Shown: in pieces, positions 7,371 to 11,855 of the stretch
How positions within the stretch are numbered: the stretch's first letter is position 1
How the letters are laid out: every line of letters begins with the position of its first letter
From: JBGTKH01 sp041744735
GTDB lineage: Bacteria; Planctomycetota; Planctomycetia; Pirellulales; Pirellulaceae
Assembly: GCA_041744735.1 (NCBI GenBank)
Contig: JBGTKH010000654.1
Span: 1 to 11,855 of the forward strand
Direction: 5' to 3'
DNA: 11,855 bases
Program-made: the position numbers and the translations under genes
Notes under the pieces: generated by a model
Seen by the model: the letters and a program-made list of their open reading frames with translations, nothing else
Database searches by the model: none
Told to the model about the DNA's origin: nothing

Positions 7371-7385
7371 CGGCTTGCCCGGTGG
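7367..7385. repeat. Palindromic element ccaccgg-cttgc-ccggtgg
   Basis: A perfect 7-bp inverted repeat with a five-base loop lies in the region without intact genes. It is followed by atggttacgctttccgctac. On the minus strand it reads as K-R-N-H-P-P-G-K-P-V-A-L, which resembles the translation of an interspersed repeat I recall from planctomycete genomes. It coincides with the only plausible start of the uncharacterised minus-strand ORF. Confidence 0.55.
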
Positions 7386-7456
7386 ATGGTTACGCTTTCC
7401 GCTACGGCAAATGCGAGGCGAATCCCCGTCAGATCCGTCGCTCTCAGAGACGAGGC

Positions 7457-7834
7457 CTAAAGACTCGGCGCTGACGGGCTCTTTCGTAGCCGCTGACGAA
7501 GGCGGGCTGCTTGCTGCACCTCGTACATCGGCAACTTGTTTTCGTGCGATGGTCCATAGGGCATCCCTTTACTCAGGTACAACAACTGGTCCGATGGAGC
7601 TGTTTTGCTACAAAATCCAAACCAAGTTTTTGGACTTCTTTCCAGCGAGACGCGATCGTCTCCTTCCGAGTCGTCCATTTGGTGGGCGTCCCAATCCAGT
7701 CGGTCGACCAAGGGGTCGTCGCGGCGATTGACAAGCACCGAACGCCGCTCGTGCTCGGGCAGGTCAACTGGCACCAGCGGGCGCAGTACGCCATTTTCAT
7801 AGATGGCGTCGAATTGGGTCGATGGTCGTTCCAC
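7457..7834 (-). pseudogene. DUF104/AF2212-like antitoxin, frame disrupted after ~65 codons
   Basis: From a GTG at 7834 (AGAGAG about ten bases upstream) the minus strand encodes TQFDAIYENGVLRPLVPVDL, then PEHERRSVLVN. This is an excellent match to the DUF104 (AF2212-like) antitoxin fold, in which F-D/E-A-I/V-Y-E-N-G-V-L-R-P-L is the signature. These small proteins usually pair with a PIN toxin. The usual tail follows to DDRVSLE (ends at 7640), and then similarity is lost. In the next frame the sequence reads KEVQKL, as expected after S-L-E in this family, so a one-base frameshift near 7639 is likely. The original frame runs on to a stop at 7457 (125 codons), longer than typical family members. 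No PIN partner follows on this strand. Confidence 0.62.
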
Positions 7835-8162
7835 GGTTCGTTCTCTCTGCGCGGGATGCGCGGGTTCGGCAGCGCACGATGGTTCGGTATTCTTTTCGTA
7901 TCGCGCACTTGGTGAATGTTGTTGCGGCCAGCAACGCAACCGCCATTATGTCGTAAAGGCTCCCAGCCCGGACAAAGTCCGGCAATGACCTATGCATGGC
8001 TGACGGAAAGTGTTTCGACGAAATACGCGGGAACAACAAAGTCTACGCGGACAGTGGCCGATAAATCATTTCGTGTAGCGAAAGAATTCCGGTTGTGCCG
8101 AATGTGCGGCTTGGTGCGTCCTCGAGACATGTTCGTTCCGATTCGCAGGGAAACGACACGCA
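7835..8162. other. Stretch without a convincing gene, two small hairpins
   Basis: No frame on either strand gives a protein I can support here. Two short inverted repeats are visible: gttgc-ggcca-gcaac (7921-7935) and ccggac-aaa-gtccgg (7968-7982). Neither is followed by a T-tract in either direction, so they are poor terminators. The promoter of the dehydrogenase gene that begins at 8163 should lie here, but I see no clear -35/-10 or sigma-54 (-24/-12) element. Confidence 0.4.
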
Positions 8163-10523
8163 GTGATACGAGCAAGGATGCGAGGAATGCGTTGGCTGGC
8201 TGGGCTCGTTCTCTCCTTAGCTCTCGTCACCGTTGGTGTTGGATGGTATGGGGTGTGGGCTTGGGATAGCGACGGCGACGTGCGGGTTGCGCCCACGACG
8301 ATTCGGCTTCCGGTCGACGGGCCGCCGCTCTTTCCTTTCTGCTTGGTCAGTGCCTATCCACAACATACCTTTCACTCTCCGATCGATCTGTGCCAGCCGC
8401 CGCACGACCGGCAGGAGCGCATCTTCGTCTTGGAATACACGGGGCAGATCTATAGCTTGCGCAAGCAACGGCAGCACTCGGCGAAAACGTTGGTGCTGGA
8501 CTTGTCAAACGAGATGTGTCCCAAGAGCGGTGCGCTGGGGCTGGCATTGCATCCGGAGTTTGGACGGGCGGAGTCGCCGAATCGCGGCTATTTCTACGTG
8601 TTTTATGTCGTCCGGCGTGGCGGACAGGCGTTCGATCGATTGTCGCGATTCGAATTGGCGCCCGGCAGAGACGTCGTCGAGCCTGCTTCCGAGGTTGTGC
8701 TGATTGAGCAGCAGGACGATCACGAGTTCCATAACGGCGGTTGTGTGCGCTTCGGGCCGGACGGATTCCTTTACATCTCCGTCGGCGACGAAGGCGGCTC
8801 CGACGATGAGTTCCGCAGCACGCAGCAAATCGACCGCGATCTGTTTTCGGGAATCCTGCGGATCGACGTGGATTGCGCCGGCGGCGATCGCAGCCATCCC
8901 ATCCGGCGGCAACCGAAACGAGGTCGCACGGCGCATTACTTCATTCCGAACGACAACCCGTTCACCGGCACGCCGGATGTGTTGGAGGAATTCTGGGCAA
9001 TCGGCCTTCGCTCTCCGCATCGATTCTCATTCGACCGAGAGACCGGCCAAATCTGGTGCGGCGACACGGGCCAGTCGCGGCGCGAGGAAATCAATCGCAT
9101 CGAGAAGGGTGGCAACTACCAGTGGTGTTACCGCGAAGGAACTCGCAAAAACGTTGACGCTTGGCTGCAGGAGAAGCCGGCATCAGCGCCGGGTAACGAG
9201 CGAGGACCATTTCTCGAATACGGGCATGAGGACGGAAACGGCTGCGTGATGGGTGGGTGTGTTTACCGCAGCGACCGACTCTCCGAATTAAACGGCAAGT
9301 ACATCTTCGGGGACAGCAAGTCGGGCCGCATTTGGGCACTCGACATTTCGCGCCCGGACGGCGCGGGCCAACGAGAATTGTTAACACAGGTGCCCGCTGA
9401 CTTGGAACTGATTTCCTTTGGCGATGATCAAGACGGTGAGTTGTACATCTTCGCTCGATCGCGCCGCGAGGAATCCGTCAACAGTCCCGGCATCTTTCGT
9501 TTGCATCGTGATGATCGTCCTGTCAGCGCGTCACTTCCGCGCCTGCTTTCCGAAACCGGCATCTTTCGCGACTTGCACACGCTGGAACCGCAACCGGGCA
9601 TCGTTCCCTACACGGTGAATGTGCCGGTCTGGTCGGACGGTGCGCAAAAGCGCCGCTGGATGGCCGTGCCGGGTGATGGCCGCAGCGAACACCCGGATAG
9701 CGACCGCATCGTGTTTCACAAGTGGGAACCTTGGACCTTCCCTGCGGGCACCGTGTTCGTGAAACATTTCGAGACGCCGATCGACGACGGCGATCCTACA
9801 AAACTGAGGCGCTTGGAAACGCGAGTGCTGGTGCGCAACTCGGAGGGGAGCGTGTACGGCGTCACTTACAAATGGCGAGACGATGAAAGCGACGCCGAAC
9901 TGCTCGATGATGCGCTCGACGAAAAGCTGCTCATTCGGTCAGCCGATGGTGGCCACCGCGAACAGATCTGGCGTTATCCCAGCCGCCGCGACTGTTTGAC
10001 GTGCCATAACGCTCTGGCCGGCCACGTGCTGGGCGTACAGACCGCTCAGATGAATTGTGCCGGCCCGCGATCCGGAGGCTGTACGACGAATCAGATTCGA
10101 TACTTGAACAATAGCGATTATCTCACGATTTCAACCGACAGCGTGCAGAAGCTGGGCCGGTGCCAAATCTATTTCCTGCCGAGCTATGCGCCACCGGATG
10201 ATCCGCACGCCGGTCTCGAAAAGCGTGCTCGTTCGTATCTGGCCGCGAATTGCGCGTACTGTCACCAGGACTCGTGGTACTTGGACTTTCGTTACACGAC
10301 GGATGCCAACGTGTTTCTTTACGCGACGCTGCGAGACGACTTGGGTGTACGAGGAGCCCGCTCCATCAAGCCCGGTTCGCCGGAACAGTCGCTTGTGTAT
10401 CTGCGAGTTAACAGCTCGGACCCGTCGCACCAAATGCCACCGATTGGAAGAACCACCGTGGACCCATCGGCGGCCCGACTGCTGAATTCGTGGATATCCT
10501 CGATGCAAGACGGAGAGAATTGA
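8163..10523 (+). CDS. Glucose/sorbosone-dehydrogenase-like propeller fused to diheme cytochrome c
   Basis: This 786-residue protein begins with basic residues and a hydrophobic segment (~10-31), a signal peptide or anchor, so it should act outside the cytoplasm. Residues ~45-440 form a GSDH/PQQ-type beta-propeller: HNGG at H190 followed by FGPDGFLYISVGDEGG, then FWAIGLRSPHRFSFD and GDTGQSRREEIN. Such domains oxidise sugars or related alcohols with PQQ. Residues ~455-786 match the SO_2930/TIGR03806-type diheme cytochrome: ETGIFRDL, PVWSDGAQKRRW, heme motifs C611-L-T-C-H615 and C697-A-Y-C-H701, and a late M758-P-P that could be an axial ligand. Electrons from the propeller could pass directly to the fused hemes. 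Substrate and PQQ binding are inferred. The start is ambiguous: GTG 8163 (AGGGA 11 bases upstream) or ATG 8187 (AAGGA nine bases upstream); the signal segment survives either way. Confidence 0.87.
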   Translation: MIRARMRGMRWLAGLVLSLALVTVGVGWYGVWAWDSDGDVRVAPTTIRLPVDGPPLFPFCLVSAYPQHTFHSPIDLCQPPHDRQERIFVLEYTGQIYSLRKQRQHSAKTLVLDLSNEMCPKSGALGLALHPEFGRAESPNRGYFYVFYVVRRGGQAFDRLSRFELAPGRDVVEPASEVVLIEQQDDHEFHNGGCVRFGPDGFLYISVGDEGGSDDEFRSTQQIDRDLFSGILRIDVDCAGGDRSHPIRRQPKRGRTAHYFIPNDNPFTGTPDVLEEFWAIGLRSPHRFSFDRETGQIWCGDTGQSRREEINRIEKGGNYQWCYREGTRKNVDAWLQEKPASAPGNERGPFLEYGHEDGNGCVMGGCVYRSDRLSELNGKYIFGDSKSGRIWALDISRPDGAGQRELLTQVPADLELISFGDDQDGELYIFARSRREESVNSPGIFRLHRDDRPVSASLPRLLSETGIFRDLHTLEPQPGIVPYTVNVPVWSDGAQKRRWMAVPGDGRSEHPDSDRIVFHKWEPWTFPAGTVFVKHFETPIDDGDPTKLRRLETRVLVRNSEGSVYGVTYKWRDDESDAELLDDALDEKLLIRSADGGHREQIWRYPSRRDCLTCHNALAGHVLGVQTAQMNCAGPRSGGCTTNQIRYLNNSDYLTISTDSVQKLGRCQIYFLPSYAPPDDPHAGLEKRARSYLAANCAYCHQDSWYLDFRYTTDANVFLYATLRDDLGVRGARSIKPGSPEQSLVYLRVNSSDPSHQMPPIGRTTVDPSAARLLNSWISSMQDGEN

Positions 10524-10605
10524 CCCCAGCCACCCAACCCGAACACCAAACTGTGACAAAGCACTAGGAAGTGGCCGTCGATCACGGTCCGGGCGAGGCT
10601 CCAAC

Positions 10606-11855
10606 TTATGCAGTATCCGTCTGTTCGGCGTCGGCAAGGACTTGCTTTTCGACGGCCAATCCCAGCGATTGCAGTTTTGCACGCAACGTTGTTCGGGAAA
10701 TGCCGAGCAGGCGGCTGGCTTCGACTTGGTTGCCGTGCACGTGATCGAGCACTTCTTCTAACACCACGCGATCGACGGCCAGCAGTGTCTGGCGATAGAC
10801 GTCTTGTTCCCCCGCGGCAAGCATGGATCGAACGAGGGCGGCCACATCAAGACCTTCCTGTTGGTGCTGTGGCTGCGTGCGAGCGGCGGGCGTTTCGCCG
10901 CGACAAGTGCCGGGTAAGCAGTCCGGCGTGATGATGTCGCCGCGGGCGTTGACGATGGCGTACTTGATCGCACTTTGCAGTTCGCGTACGTTGCCGGGCC
11001 ACTGGTATCGTTGGAATAATTGCAGTGCTTCGGGGGAAATTGCTCGTACGCGTTTTCCCAACTCGCGGCTGTAACTCTTGATGAGATGCTCGACCAGCAG
11101 TGGCAGGTCGTCGCCTCGCTCGCGCAGCGGCGGCAGTTCGATAGAGAAAACTTTTAGACGGTGGTACAAGTCGCGGCGGAAGCGGCCACTGTCGACGAGC
11201 TGTTCCAGATGCTGGTTTGTGGCGGCGATTAAACGCACGTCGGTCTGAACCGTATCGCTGCCGCCCACACGCTCGAAGCGTTGGTCCTGCAGCACGCGCA
11301 GGACTTTGGCTTGGCTGGCCAAACTCATGTCGCCGATTTCGTCAAGAAGCAGCGTGCCGCCGCTGGCTTGCTCGAACTTGCCGATCCGCCGCCGATCGGC
11401 GCCGGTGAACGAACCGCGCTCGTGGCCGAACAGTTCGCTTTCCAGCAGCGTGTCGGGAATCGCCGCGCAATTGAACGCCAGAAAAGTTTGGGCGTTGCGG
11501 CGACTGTGATGATAGATGGCGCGGGCCACCAGTTCCTTGCCCGTGCCGCTTTCACCCAGGATCAGCACCGTGACGTCCGACTGGGCCACGCGGCCGATCG
11601 CTTTGTAAACCTCTTGCATCGCCGGGCAGCGGCCGACGATGCGGTCGGCGATTTGGTTCGCCGGTTCATCGTCCTCGAACACGGCGGGCACATGTGCGAG
11701 GTGGCTCAATTCGATGGCTCGCCCGATGACTTCGCGCAGTTGCCGTAGCTCGACCGGCTTGAGCAGATACTCATACGCCCCGCGCTTCATGGCTTCGATG
11801 GCTGTCTCGGTGGCGGCGAACGCGGTGATCATGATGACGGGCAGCCGCGCGTCGA
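10606..11855 (-). CDS. Sigma-54-dependent NtrC-type response regulator (N-terminus outside window)
   Basis: The frame is open to the right window edge; the methionine at 11832 is internal. The visible part begins in the second half of a receiver domain (PVIMITAF, then KRGAYEYLLKPVE, where the K-P is the conserved switch lysine); the phospho-acceptor Asp lies beyond the window. A sigma-54 AAA+ domain follows, with Walker A GESGTGKE, L1 loop GSFTGA (11398-11415), Walker B GGTLLLDEIGDM, RFRRDLYHRL with the arginine finger region, and WPGNVREL. A Gln-rich linker leads to a Fis-type HTH (GNQVEASRLLGISRTTLRAKL). It should activate sigma-54 promoters when phosphorylated by a histidine kinase, perhaps encoded upstream beyond the window. 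It is convergent with the dehydrogenase gene, with 82 bases between the stops, so there is no sign that it regulates it. Confidence 0.93.
   Translation of the reverse strand, partial: DARLPVIMITAFAATETAIEAMKRGAYEYLLKPVELRQLREVIGRAIELSHLAHVPAVFEDDEPANQIADRIVGRCPAMQEVYKAIGRVAQSDVTVLILGESGTGKELVARAIYHHSRRNAQTFLAFNCAAIPDTLLESELFGHERGSFTGADRRRIGKFEQASGGTLLLDEIGDMSLASQAKVLRVLQDQRFERVGGSDTVQTDVRLIAATNQHLEQLVDSGRFRRDLYHRLKVFSIELPPLRERGDDLPLLVEHLIKSYSRELGKRVRAISPEALQLFQRYQWPGNVRELQSAIKYAIVNARGDIITPDCLPGTCRGETPAARTQPQHQQEGLDVAALVRSMLAAGEQDVYRQTLLAVDRVVLEEVLDHVHGNQVEASRLLGISRTTLRAKLQSLGLAVEKQVLADAEQTDTA

Noticed and set aside
7511..7915. Plus-strand 134-codon frame across the DUF104 region
   Set aside because: It is the antisense of a recognisable DUF104 antitoxin and shows no family signature of its own.
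8041..8162. Possible sigma-54 promoter (TGGTGCG near 8110) before the dehydrogenase
   Set aside because: No GC element with the required spacing follows; a match to only half the consensus is expected by chance.
7916..8269. Plus-strand 117-codon frame running into the dehydrogenase gene
   Set aside because: It overlaps the dehydrogenase signal region in another frame, shows no motif and lacks a ribosome-binding site.
10573..10590. Imperfect hairpin (ggccgt-cgatc-acgg-t-cc) between the convergent dehydrogenase and regulator genes
   Set aside because: The stem is short and bulged, and no T-tract follows on either strand, so I cannot call it a terminator.

Overview
The window looks like the chromosome of a planctomycete, probably from the Pirellulales. 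The evidence is indirect: GC-rich coding sequence, a very large secreted alpha-2-macroglobulin, a glucose/sorbosone-dehydrogenase fused to a diheme cytochrome c, an NtrC-type regulator, and short palindromic repeats of the kind I associate with that group. No rRNA, tRNA or marker gene confirms this.

Layout. Bases 1-139 hold the last 38 codons and probable right end of an ISAzo13-like insertion sequence. Immediately after it, with a strong Shine-Dalgarno, is a 2016-codon GTG-start gene for a secreted alpha-2-macroglobulin with an intact Cys-Thr-Glu-Gln thioester motif (162-6212). Two short repeat-like insertions lie inside its reading frame. Eighteen bases downstream is a toxin-antitoxin-like pair in toxin-first order: a PIN-domain protein (6231-6731) and a small basic protein overlapping it by one base (6731-6913).

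From 6914 to about 8160 no clearly intact gene is visible, but the minus strand carries several fragments. From right to left these are a DUF104/AF2212-like antitoxin whose reading frame is lost after about 65 codons, an uncharacterised ORF whose start lies in a palindromic repeat, and the first 37 residues of a HEPN (UPF0332-type) protein with a good Shine-Dalgarno. The HEPN fragment breaks off next to the PIN pair. I read this as an eroding toxin-antitoxin island.

On the plus strand, 8163-10523 encodes a membrane-anchored or secreted fusion of a six-bladed-propeller sugar dehydrogenase domain with a SO_2930/TIGR03806-like diheme cytochrome c. This is a plausible periplasmic oxidase that passes electrons to its own hemes. 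Convergent to it, and cut by the window edge, is a sigma-54-dependent response regulator (10606-11855, minus) with receiver, AAA+ and Fis-type HTH domains and a GSFTGA version of the sigma-54 contact loop.

No single wholly new system is obvious. The parts most worth a second look are the PIN/HEPN/DUF104 island with the uncharacterised ORF beside HEPN, the repeat insertions inside the macroglobulin gene, and the dehydrogenase-diheme fusion.
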